Of a stretch of 64,000 nt of DNA, positions 26,201 through 39,700 are shown one piece after another (the first letter of the stretch is position 1; every line of letters starts with the position of its first letter). The notes beneath the pieces were generated by a model. It was not told the origin of the DNA and did no database searches. It was given only the letters and a program-made list of their open reading frames with translations. Source of the DNA: Diphasiastrum complanatum (Eukaryota; Streptophyta; Lycopodiopsida; Lycopodiales; Lycopodiaceae); the NCBI GenBank assembly GCA_029204225.1, contig MU832007.1, positions 28,027 to 92,026 of the forward strand, given 5' to 3'. A program made the translations under genes and the position numbers.

Positions 26201-29200
26201 CTTTCGCTCTCATCCAAGCTAACCCTAAACCCTAAACCACTAATCTTTATGTCATGTAAACCATCATCTTCACTCCAAACTTCTTTCGGATCTTTCTTTG
26301 CCGCTTTTTTCACTTTTTTCTGAGCTTAGTTCCCAAAGAAGGTTCATACTAATTTCTGGACTGCTCATTAGTCATCGTTGTTTGGTAATATCTCAGTTAT
26401 GGGAGGCATGGGCAATGGTTAGGTTTGTTGCCAATTTCTTTGCAAATTTTTTTTGGTACCTTTTTCGTTTTTTTTAACAGGAGGGGGCAGGTATGTGCCC
26501 AACACTCTCTGATAATTAATTCCGGGGGGGGGTGGGGGGGGGGGGGGGGGGGGGGGGGGTAGGGGGAGGAAAATTAATTTTATTGTTTTTGGGCATGTGA
26601 GAGCGAGCGGGGGGGGCCTGTATTTTTTTGAAAAAAAAAAAATTTGAAAAATGGCGGACGCATCCACCCCCGGACGCACCCCTGCCACGTCCGCGTCCAC
26701 CATCCGCTTCCTTAAGTTCCAACATAGTATATAAAATGGGTGATATCCGCAAGCTCCAAATCACCAGAAGCTCTTACATGTAATATTGTATAGCCCGCAT
26801 TGTTCTTTGGACAAATTCTTTTAGATGTGCCTTATGAATAAGCTTCCACTATTTGAGGCTGTAAAGGTGGCTATGAAACAGTGAATTAAGATATGTGCTC
26901 CTGAAAAGCATGCATGTATGCACAAATAGGATTTAAGAAGCTAGAAACATGACTCACATCAGGATAGAACTGTATAGAAATTAGAGAACTGCAAATAATA
27001 TGTTTGCACACCACATCAGAGAGAGTCAAGATACAAAGGACTACAGAATCTTGGAACTTGTCAGTATAACTAATAGTTAGCGAACTAAAATGTTTAAAAA
27101 AAATTGAAACCGGTCTTAGAGATGATTAAGGGAAACAAAACAATTCAAAGAAATGGGTCCAGGCTACCTGGAACTTTAATGTTAATTGTGGAATATGTGC
27201 TAATTACTATAAATTCTGAATTTCAAGCTTGTGGCACGCAAGAACCATTGCTTCGGTGGAAGGCACAGGAGTAGAAAGATGAGAGATCTTTTCAAGTTCA
27301 CATACCTTGGGACTTCCATGCCTTACACACACTATGCCAATCTTTGCACCATCTTTTGTATGTAACATGCGGACAAGCAATGGGCCAGAGAGTTGTTGGA
27401 CAACATCTTGAAGCATGGTCTGAACAACAAGTCAAACAAAACAGGAATTTTGATGAAAACAACAAGCAGCAACATAGTCTATTTGAGCTCTATTGGCAAT
27501 TCAACTGAAGCTTGAACTCAAGCAAACTACAGGCAAAGTACTCTACTTATCCAACAGAGTTAGCTCACGATTCATAGAGTCAAACAGCATTAAACACTGG
27601 AATGAATCCTTGCAGATCTGACCTTTTTGCATATACTTAGATATTCAACTAGTGCACGATGAACTATGGAATGGTCAACGATGCCCTTCTCTAGAATAGG
27701 TTGTAATGAGATGGCCATATGCTCCAATACTGCAGCTCTTTTGGACATAGACTCACCAGCCAACACATCACCTATTCTGCAGATACACCATCAAAGCATG
27801 TTCATCATAAGACGGTGACAGGATTTGAATGATTGGCCAAAAACAAAACTGCTTACTGAGCAGTCATGGCTTTTGCCAAACAACATTTTTCAACGTCCCT
27901 TCCCTCTTTCTTGTAAGCACAATCAACATCCTTCATGCCAAAGGTCATGTATTCATGTCATCAGCAAAAATTACCGTGACAGAGAATACAAGGTATAACA
28001 TGGAAATTCGACTTCTACAAAAATATAAAACTATCTTGTCTAAAGCAACATACAAACCAAGTATCGACGAAATATATGAAACCTCAAAGCATTGTATAAG
28101 AGCCAGCTTTTCTACTACATGCATGGGGTCACCCCCAGTTAGTGAGAAGTCGCTTCAAAAGAATAAAGTTGTATTACACCTGTCAAAATGAAACTTGCAT
28201 AAGGCCTAGGAAGTATCCTTGCACAGACAATTACACGTGAAAAATGACAAGTTGTATAGGAAATTTTGATTGTTCAGATTTGAATGCCACTACAAAAGCT
28301 CATATAACCATGAAATGTGGTATGGCACATGAGACCACAAAGAAGATGGAAGCTCTAAATCCTTCCTTGCCAAAAGATACATTACTCAAAAGATAGATTG
28401 TCAAAGATCTCCTAAATGATGGTACTAGACCAGTTCCAAACTGAACTTAACAATCTTTTAAGTATCACTATCTAATACTTATCCGCCTATTGGCTTATAG
28501 AGGCCAAAAGAAGGGTCTACCTTTAATTATTAAGGAGTTGGAACATTTTGGGCTCTAATAAGCTTAACAAGGCTTCATTCAATTAAGCACCCCAGTTAGT
28601 GGGCATTGGATACTAGAAATCTCTTCACTACCTCAAAACCTACTTCTATCAACCGATTATCAGAGCTGATCTTTCACCTTATCCATATAGATACCTTTTG
28701 AGAGGAGTAAGAGGGGGGTTGTCCACTCTCCAATGACAATGGATCATGCTTTCTACTTTAACCAAAAAACTTATTGAAGCTGAAAAGATAAAAAAACGTA
28801 CACATTTTGAGTGAGGTCACGCTCCCCCGACTTCCCTCCCTCTCAATTTCCAAATGCCCTTGCTTGAGATGCTTCTTGATACAAGTTCAAAATTTCAAGA
28901 TAATCGACTGTCAAAACTCTTTGACAAGATTATTTCCAAGATAATCTATTGTCAAGATTCCACCAAGTTAGCATCTATTGTCTTACCTCTTTAAAGTTTA
29001 GAAGACACTGGTGATAGGCATCTTTAGGCTTCTCATTTTCCAAAAATAGAAGCTCCTCCATCATATCAGTCTCATTATGAAAGAAAATTCAGTATGTTTG
29101 CATGAATTTCCAATTCTTCTGAATTATGTAGTTCTTTTAGCTGAGTCATACCATATCTTTGAAAAATCTACATGGAATCCTCTAATTTTGGTAAAAAGCT

Positions 29201-31228
29201 AATCGAAAAAAGATCATCAATTTTCTAGATGGCCTATGACGGTTAACATATCATAAGCATAGTTCCAAGAGATCTAAATCCATTTTCTTAAGACTACTTA
29301 AAGTTAATATCAAGCTCCTACCAAATGAATTTGGAAAACCCTAAACATTTTTTAATTTTAAGAAAACGGCGACAATATTTTCAAAAATATGCATTGACGC
29401 ATTAGAATTGAGATTTGAATCTAGAATCAATTCAAATTGACTCAATTTGATTTGAACCCAAAGAATCGAGCTCCATAGTGACAGCTTCAAATGGAGTGGT
29501 TAACCTATTTTCTTGGACTTTGATATGTTTCTATTGAAAGTGAAGCCCAACTTAATCGCTTCTTTGGTTGATAGAAGCTCCTTGTTTCCTTTCCTTTAGT
29601 CCCTTCGAATGCTTTATTGTACTTGCTTTAGCTCTTCTTGATGATCTTAGCAACACTTGTCTGCAACAATATGCATCATCTTCATAGCATAGCAATGGTG
29701 TGGATAAAAGAATGATAACGAATACATCTATACCCTAGTAGACTATACTACAATCGTTATTGTTACATTCAAGAAGTGGAAGGTAAATCCAGTGAAAACT
29801 TCTTTGCTGATTTACGCGTGCCTTCAATATATCCAAAATAGTAGCCTAGAAACTTTTGATTGTCCATCCATTTTCAAATGAAAAGAAAAGAAATCTAAAA
29901 TGATTCTTGGATTGTTGTAGAAATCCTTCTAGAAATTGCTTATCTTTATCAGATCCAAGTGTATCACCTTCTTTAACAATTACATATCTGGCCGTGAACG
30001 GAATTTTCAAGCCGTAACTAATAATCAACACTGGAGTGCCAAATACCCATGTCAAGGATTATTTCAAATCCTTAACACTGGACGTGGACGTAACAATAAG
30101 GAAAGAGTAAACAGCCATCTTATGTAGTAAAGCCTGGCTCCTTCAAAACCTAGGAACCAAATTCTGCGAATTTCTTAAAAGTTGTAATTATTCTTATATT
30201 GTTCTTCATTCTTCCAAATTGGGTTGTTTGACTGTGAAAATGATTGAAATATTCATTTTCAGCACAATGTGAAAAGTTGCAAACACCGACTATTTTCTCA
30301 ACAATATTGGATTTGGAACTAATATGCTTAAAAAATGTAGTCTCAAAATGTTGAATTTTGAAGGGCTGGCTCTAAGAATCAAAAAAAAATTTAATGATTG
30401 GATAGAACAATGCGTTTGGTGCCCCATAATTAGCATCTTTAGATCTTTAAAGCATGAATGACAGCTAGTAGCTTTTTTGTCATAAACATTGTCCTTCATT
30501 CTATTCCCTTTCAATCTCCTATTCACAAGAACAATTGGATGCCCGTCCTACTTATCCCATAGTGGATTGTAGGAGATAATGTTCCCCAGATTCTGAACTT
30601 TGCCTGGAGAATGGATGATAAAAGTAGTGTTTCCACCCGGTTTAGAATCGACCTTTTCGGAATCGGATGAATCAACATGAATCATTGTTGTGAACCAGGT
30701 CCCTTCCAAAAAAATCGGAAAAATTTGGCAATTTTTTTTTTTGCTTTTTTTAAATATAATGCTAAAAAATATTTATGTAATATGTAACATGTTTACAACA
30801 TAGATGCATTGCATTTCTAGAAACAAGTCCAGAAACGCGTTTCTGTTCTAAAATGAGGGAGAGTTTCTCATAAACATTTTTTTTTTTGATTTTGTGGGCA
30901 GTACATTTTTTGATATGGGGATCAAATTAAAGCATTAATTGAGGGCAGTACATTTATTTAGGTTTAGGGTTGTTTCGGGTACAATGTGGTCCAGTTTAGG
31001 TGCATTAATCCATGTTGGATTATGTCAATCCAGACATGAGGGTCCGGGCCAGACGCGGCCTTTTGGCATCTGCGTCTGGCGTCCGGACCCGGACGCGGGG
31101 TCGGAAGCGTCCTTTTTTGTTTTTTGGACGCTGGACGCGTACATCGTCCCGGACGTGTATTTTTTTATTTTTTTTAATGGACGCGTTAACAGGCTGCGGG
31201 GCAGCAGACCATGCTACCTCGCGCCCGC

Positions 31229-31308
<80 letters not shown>

Positions 31309-34300
31309 AATTCTTAGGATTATATCTATTAAACATATCGAGGAGAACTTATCCAAAGACATAACACGATCCAAATAAAGTAACCTCACTATGTAATCTC
31401 TCTAGGCAAACGTTCTAGAGACAACATTATTACTAGGGGGCAAAAAGTTAGGAGTATCAGGACGAGGAGAAGGTGTGATCACAGCTTGTGGAATGTAGCA
31501 ATCTGGAGGAGGGGGTAGATGTTGTGATATAGGTTTCTAAACTTTCAGACCATTGCAGACGTAAGGTGTAATGGTTTTAGGTTCTCCACAACATGGAAGT
31601 TTTTTTGGCAAAGTTTCTACACTTTCGTAACTTGGACTTACTCTCAAGATTATAACCTCTAGGAAAAAAAGACTGAAAAGTTCTCATCCAAAAAAGTTCA
31701 CGAAGCCACGCTACCTTGAAAAACTCTTTAGAATTAGAAAAGTTTCCAGCAATGTGCTCAATGGGAAACACCCGAAAAGACTCAAAACCACATTTGGCTA
31801 TAGCAGTACACACAGGTTTTAACTCTTCTTTAGGAAACTTAGAGCTATGTACTCTTCTAGCTTCTCGAACATGATCTTGAAAATGTACAAAAGCATACCG
31901 AAAAGTTGGCCAACATATACCATACTACTACTTCGTATGTTATAAATGACATAGATTACTTGGGTGGTATGAATTGGGCTAAGAGGCATAGAGGTATGCA
32001 CATGTTTTTCTCTAAGACGCCTAAGGCAATTCAAAATTCTGATATGTTTATTCGTATAATGAGTACTAACAAGCAAAGACTTAAAAATAGACCATTTAAT
32101 AGGACCTTCTCTAGAATTATGAAGTTTATTCAAATTACATCTAGACAAAAAGTTAAACCTTGTCTATGATTTGTACCATTTCTACTAGCAAAACAAAGGG
32201 GTAAAGGGATGGAAGAGCAAACCTCTAAAGTGTTGATAGTAGAAGAGCCATAGATTATATTTTGAGTAGTCAGGCAATTGTTTAAGACCAAGCCCTCCTA
32301 AAGGCTATTGGTCCGAGGTCAAAATTAGTGTTGACCACACCCCTCATTTGTTAAACAGGGTTGTTGTAAAGCGGTGAGGCACCTAAATCGGTCCACCTGT
32401 TACACTCAAAAGATCACTGACAATAGCATCTGATCAAGTGCCCGCGACTTCTTGAAGTAACACTACTTGACTCCCTCTCACACCGAAAGTCTTTCACGAA
32501 ACTAACCAAAAAGCCCTTGATCCTAAAAGGACCCAAAGAAAGGAAACTTCATGTGAGTCTGGTTCAGACTCTAACATGCTGAGACAAAGCTAATTGGACG
32601 GTTTGGACCATGAGAGAGTCAATCACACGAACATTTTCTGGAAAAGGTTTTATAGAATTTGCCTAAGTGATTGTTGGTAGTAAATTATAAGGACAACCAA
32701 AGAGCCAAATGTACAAGAGGCAAGAATTAGCATAAAACTTACTTTATAACTTTGATACCATCAAGAACAAGAACCTAACCTGAACATTAAGGAATATTGA
32801 AATATTTATCTAATGAAGCGCAACCAAGGCAAAATTGACTTCAACTATACATGAAGGAATTTTTATTTGATTTTATTTTTACTTTTACCACTAAAGGAGT
32901 GACCAATAAAAGAAAGGAAGTAGAGCATCAATTAACCTATAGTAAGAACAATTTTATAGATTAGACTTTAAATATGCTTAGAAGAAAACCAGAAAAATGA
33001 TGAAGGTACAACACAACTTCGTAATAGGCAATAAATCACAAACTCAAACAAACTTCAAAAACTTTTTGAAACTAGAGCTAGGCAGAGGAAAGGAGAATAT
33101 CTGGGTGAACTAGAAGCAAGTGATTAACCCTAATAAGGGGGGAGCCATAAAATTATTATGAAAGAACAAGAACCTTACCAACATGACATCGAGAAAGAGA
33201 TATTAGTTCTGATTAGTAAAATATCAGATTAGCTGTAGGGGCATGCGCACCCTCTCAGGATATACAAATAAGAACATATAGCTAGCCACTACTGGGACGA
33301 AAATTCATTAAGAATTTGCATGTCCGCTAAAGTGACAAAAATATCTATTTGTGAAATTAGAATATATCCAATTTCACAAATTTATATAGAGAAGTCAGTG
33401 ATGTCATAAGGTAAAGCTTAGAAACAATACACGAGCAACTCAAAAAGTCAAAATTATTAAATTATTCAATAAACAAAAAATATTAGCCAAACATTATTGC
33501 TTATGTCTCATCAATACCCAAGCATAAGTTGCTAACTGGGTTTCGAAAGAATCCGAATTTTCTTGGGTAGACTTAGTGTTGACTAAGAAGCAAAGAACAA
33601 CCAGTAAGAAGAAAGAAAAAATAATAATAATGATAATAATTCAAATAAAATGAACTTCAAAATTTAAAATTTATAAATCTAATTAAAAATAAAATATAAA
33701 TAAATAATGAAATAAAATAAATAAGAACAAGGATCATAATACGTATACGAGTTACCAAAACAAAGACAAAATACTAGAATGTGCCTGGAAACATTGATTC
33801 AAGCCGCCAACAAAAATGGAATATCTTTCATCTCTGATTTCATCAAGGAACACAATTTGCATAGCTTGCCACACATCTCAATTTCCCTGAAACTGATGTG
33901 AATCGACCTACAACTTATGTCAGGTGACTCAGGTCCTGAATGCATCTTGCTTTCCAAAGGGGGCTCAAAATCTGGGACCAAAGAAACTTTAAATACCAAG
34001 CTAACCTGAATGACTCGAGAGTCAATGAAAGCTTTGTAAAATAGGGTTCATCCGTATTCTACTGCTACTAAGAAAACCAGAATGAGCAACTATTGCTTAA
34101 ACTTTGGTGTGATACCATTCTCGTTGAAAAACATGACAATGATGCTAAAGAAACTGTATTATATTCTCTTGAAAAGGTAGCCAAACATTCCTAATCTAGG
34201 AAAACATAAATAAAATAAAATAGAGACCACCTTTAACTAGGAAATGACATCTACAGATTTCAACTACTATATATATCATTATACTGAATAGTGAAAGACA

Positions 34301-36677
34301 GTAGAATATGACATGTATATCTAGGAACCACTCACCGGCCTTTGCCTTTCTGTAACACGCCTTTGAAAAGCCTGTATTCTGGGGAATAAAACTCCGAAAG
34401 AAGCTCCTGCTTTTGAGCTCCATTAGCCAGCTGATACGCATGCTCCACAACTGCAAGACTATTTCCTGTCACTTGTCTTGATCTTTATAAACATTCTAAA
34501 TTCTTTAGTCTTTCAGATATTGTGGACTTAAAAAGTCATGAAAACGTGTCTTAAAGGATGGGTTGATGCCTTTATTAAATTTTTCGGCACTCTGATAAAC
34601 TTTCAAAAAGGTGTAATACTTAATACAAGAAAAAAAGGATAATGTATATTACTTGCAGAATCAAATGTAAGGCCTTCTGACTTTTGCAAATTACTATAGT
34701 ATCTTTAAGTCTCACTTGCACACACTTAAGTAGCTCCTAGCTAGATACATTATGAGAACAACAAATAAATTCGATTCCCATACCAGCTGAGCCACTTGGA
34801 TGACGAAGAAGCATAACAACATTTCCGTGTAAAGAACTTATCAATTGCTGAAGTTGTTCTTTGCTGGCTGCAGCCAAAAAACAACGCAGATCAAATAGCA
34901 AAATTTAAGAGCTCAAATCTGAAGCAGGTGGACAAAAAAGAACCATAAAAGGCTCCACACTAGATTGACATCCTGTACCCTTCATTTTTCATCATCCTAA
35001 TAATTAAGAAAGCTCTAGTAACCTTAAAGAACACAGGATATGATAAAAAATATCCGTTTCAATGCAAAGAACAAAGTACCATGGTCAAACAATCTCTGGG
35101 CAAGATGACATGCATATGTGTTACGGGCAAGAGCTATCAATTGTGGACGAAGCTCATCAAATACAGCCTCCCTTTCAGCCTTTTTGCAGTATTTGATGCA
35201 TGACTGTTACATGATCCAAAAAGAAAGTCAAATCTGGCAAATTGCTAGATAATTCCTAAATAAGGTTTCAAATACTATATTCCTAAAGTGCAAGAGGACA
35301 TGCCTGCAGCACCCTTGATGCGACATGTGAGACAGCCATCTCCAACAATTTGCCCTGCATTTTCTTCAGAGTCTGTGATGCCAAGCTGGATCATGGTCGG
35401 GGGCCAAAGAAAGTTAGAATCTCAAAAATATCAACAGTTCGGCTTAATATCAGGTCCAGAGAAACAATGCGCAAGCTCGTAGTACTTAGAGGAAATCGAG
35501 GTAGCATGCAATGAGGCTACAAATCAAATTTCTTTTTCTGCAAATAAAATTCAAGAGTTATGCACACAAAAGCAATATGCTCACAGCACCTAGAACGTTC
35601 TTCATGTTCTAAATTTCTTTGACGCATCTTCTCCCACAGTCTAACTGATTCCTGCACCCAATTGGAGCAGTACGGTGATGCTTTTGAGACAGAAACATCA
35701 GTGGAAAAAACTGCCGCAGTAACGCTGAACTGGAACCATCAAGAAATAAGCCAAAAGCTTCCTCCTTACCACCTACTTTTGCAAGGTCATAGTTTGGCTT
35801 GCATTTTTTCTTCCGGGCCTCTGCAAGTTCCTGTTATACACAATCGTTCAACTACTACTGTTATATTTGCCATGTTTACAACAGATCTCTAAAATTTTAA
35901 CACAGAAAGCACCAAAGCCTTTACAGGGGTTCAAATGAAATCAAGAAGCACAAACCTTCTTAGCTTTCCGATTTTTAACAGCCCCATCAACTCTGCACAT
36001 GTGTTTTGGCTTTTGTTCAGAAGATGACTTTTTTCTCTCAGAAAATTTCAAGCTTTTTGCATCCCCTGAATGAACATTTTTTCTATCATTTGGAGAGACA
36101 GCTCCTTCATTCTTCTGCATAAACTTTCTTTTCTTTCTGCCAATGTCAAGACAACATCATATCAAAATGCTTCAGCAAATCATTAAGGGCTTTGAAGAGC
36201 CAGAACTGAAATATCAAATTCTAACTTAATCAATATCCACACTCTAAATCAAATTCAACTTAAAAAGGAAATGAAGAAGCTAGAGCCTGTAGCAGTTTTG
36301 CTCTCTATAACCTTATGTTCTCATTGTAGACACTTTTGATACATCTCCAGATAGTTGATTCACAGATGATCTGTTGTGGGCACTCCAAATAGGATCTCTT
36401 TCCCAGGCAGACCACCACCAACACTTCCTCATTGTGCTGACGAATTGACAGTTTTACGAGAGAGTGTTTACTTGAGCTTTCCATAATCTAATTATAGACT
36501 GTCATTGTACTTACCTTTTTGGGTACCTTGAGATTGAGTTTCAGTTTACAGTTTCATTTAGTTTACTGATTGTTTAAGACGGAGACATTTTCATGCACTC
36601 CCCAAGTGATTTACATACTTGAGATGTACTCTTATGTCTTACGCACCTTCATATATAGCCAAGACATTAATAAAGCG

Positions 36678-36722
<45 letters not shown>

Positions 36723-39700
36723 GGACCTCCTCCTGTGCAACACTGCAGGATCTCGTGGGATGTTGTAACTCGTTTTTTGGGCAGCCGTTACTTTTCCAGC
36801 CCATCATTTTGGAAATCATCACTACACTGAGCACCCATTGCTTCACTATTGCAGTTCGTTGTCGGCAGCCATTTTTGCAGATTGTTGCTTTTTCAGCCAA
36901 CAATTGCTAAGTTAAAAGGAGGCACACAAATTGCAGCCCATCACTTTCATCCAACAGTAAAGGGAACACTTTCCAGCTGTCCACACTCCACGAATGGTAT
37001 CCCAGCAATAGAGACTCACTGCTATGATGGTTAGCAATGGAGAAACCACAATAGGATGTGGTCCACAAAAAATTTGTAATTACGGCCTACTCTTACCAAA
37101 GACTGTCAGCTGCAAACCAAGGCTTTCAGGGATCCGGGCAGATTATTATATTAGTAGATTGCTTACCGTGACGGTAGCGTCCGATTCATGGACAAGGGAT
37201 CTACCACAATCCATTAGAAATAGGAAGTCAAGCGCTCTGGCTGAGGGATAGTCCAGACATCCCAACCACAACAGTTGCGGATAGGCTTTTCAAATAGTGA
37301 TGGGATCTATTCTTCACCAGCAACAGGTGATTTAAGACACTATACTGATGGTTGTGATACTTGTTTCTTTATGGAGACACATGAGAGCTAGGAGAGAGGT
37401 CTACCCTCTTTTTCCCAATTCACGTGAGATTCAGTTTAACATATGGAGACCAGATTTGCTAGTGCTAGAGGATCCAGAGTTGGGTGGGGTTTGCATGTTA
37501 GTATGATAATTCCCTATGCCAAACTCTCTTGACGATTAGTCAAGATGAGCACATGGTGCACATGGATTTGTGGGTCAGGCTTCTTGGTCAAGGTATTGTC
37601 TTGGAGAAGGAATGTTGGCGAACCTTTTTGCAAGTCGCGCATAGTGGGTGTGTTGGAGCTTGTGGCACCTAGAAAAGATGAAAGATATATCTCATAAGCA
37701 AAGTTCAAATACATGACAATCTCCATATAAGCTCAAAGTAGACAATGTCCCTTGTCCCCTAGTACCAGCCTTCTGGGGTCAAAGGAAAGGCAAGTGGCTA
37801 CGCGGCGGGGATGGGATCCCACGTGCGGCCTGCGAGTGCCCTTTGTGGATGCTCTCATCTACTGGACAGGTTGTGCTATTTGTGCCACTGAACTTTGACA
37901 TGGTATTAGAGCTAAGTGCGGGTCCTATACGAGCCAAGCGGAGGAGGTGTTTTCACTATGCTTCCCTGAGTGGGAGTGTTAGCGGACTTGTTTGCAAGCC
38001 GCGCATAGTGGGGCTATTGGAGCTTGTGGCACCACAAAAGGTGCAAGAAATGTGTAATAAGCAAAGTCCATACGCATGACAGCCTCCATATAACCTCAAA
38101 GCAGACAATGTTCCCTTCTCCCTTGGCATCAACCTTTTGGGATCAAAGAAAAGACGGGTGGGGCAGGCAGTAGGGATGGGACCGCGAGTGGCCTTTGTGC
38201 ATACTCTCGTCTACTGGACCGGTTGTGCTACTTTGTGTTGCGAGCTCTGACAAGGAAGTCTACTTTACAGCATGTTACTTCCCTCTTGAAACTTCCTCAT
38301 TTGTGGAGGGCACATGCTCCCTTATCCAAACCTTTCATCAAACATCAGTTCATATTCAAAGAGAGGACATGTGTTGCTTTTGAGTGATTCCAATGCCTGG
38401 ACAGCAAATTAATAGGTGGAGATCCATGATGTGGAGGCAGACCCAATACATCTCCATGCACTTGAGAGTGGGGAGTTGGGCACCACCAAAGTGTCTCATG
38501 CCAAGGATGGTCTGCTCACAACGTATGACAAGCACCTTTTCCATTTGGGTGAGTGTCGTGAGCTGGTTATATCTAATGACCTGGCTAAACAGTCTGATTC
38601 AGGGAACTTCACTTGCCACCCACATAGTGAACATAGTGTCATTGATAATCTCATGGGGTGGTCGTCACCACCTCATTCCACTTTGTGTCAAATCTCATTG
38701 TCTCCCCCACCACATTATCAAGCCACTCATCTTTTTCAAAGACCTATCTGAGCTGCTGCTAACTAGATCTAGCTAACTAAGAAATTGTTAAAGAATAAAG
38801 CGGCACCACTTCTTGAATGCTAGCTTAAGTCCATCCAAACCTTTGTTGATTAGATCCTTCCCTTCTTGGTCACCACCAAGATCCACCATACACCTACAAG
38901 AGTAGAACACTCAAAAATAAAAGCCACCACATCAAGGTTAGCAATGAGCATTACTTTGCACTCCCTAGGTGCACTCCTTACATTAGGTATTGGATATGTC
39001 AGCAATGAGCACTGAGGCATAATTCAAACTCTATGCAAATGATGTGGCTCTAGTCTCCTCGACTAGAGAGGGGCTACAGAGACAGTTGGATTGTCTCCAT
39101 GCTTTTGTCTCAGAGGGTGAACATTGCGAAGACCAAAGTTATATCGGACTCATATTTTAGAGTTGGATACAATTGGGTTCCCGATCTTACCACATTATCT
39201 GGCTTTCGAACTATCTCATGGCTATAGGTTCGTACTGTTGAAATAAATGCCTATTTTGCCCCTTAAGGCTTGTATACTTGTAACTTGTAAGTTGTGCATA
39301 AGACATGGGGGTAAAACATTTATGTACATAGTACACCCCACTTGTGCTAATTAGGCAAGTAAATCAAGTAGGTTAAGGACCCATGTGGGTTCTAGAGCTA
39401 GAATTAGCAAGACACCACCTCTATACATAACATGCTATATGTAGCCCAAACTTTGGAGGGGTTTCCACACCCTACTACACTTTGAATATTCATTCATGTT
39501 GTGTGAGCTTTGAAGTCCTCTCTCTCTTGTTTTTGTGTTCTACTCCATAGCTGGTTTTCTGAAGCTTTCATAGTGTGCTTACTATGCTGTTATGATACTC
39601 CATAGCTAGGCCTTGGAATTTGACATGGTATCAGAGCAGGTTATGTTGCCTGTGGTGTGGTGAAAGCTTGGACCGGTTTTTGATCAGATTCCTGCCATTC

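Larger units (their letters stand above)
27777..34335 (-). other. PUM24 intron 8 (6.6 kb)
   Basis: Between exon 8 donor GTGAGT and exon 9 acceptor TGCAG. It holds the GC-rich (GA)n element at 31.0 kb and the 32.2-33.6 kb dispersed repeat. The remainder (27.8-31.0 kb) shows no recognisable element. Confidence 0.85.

Noticed and set aside
26208-26230. Telomere-like CCCTAAA repeats (also near 57680 and 23345)
   Set aside because: Only two or three units; common in plant promoters and introns and too short to indicate a former chromosome end.
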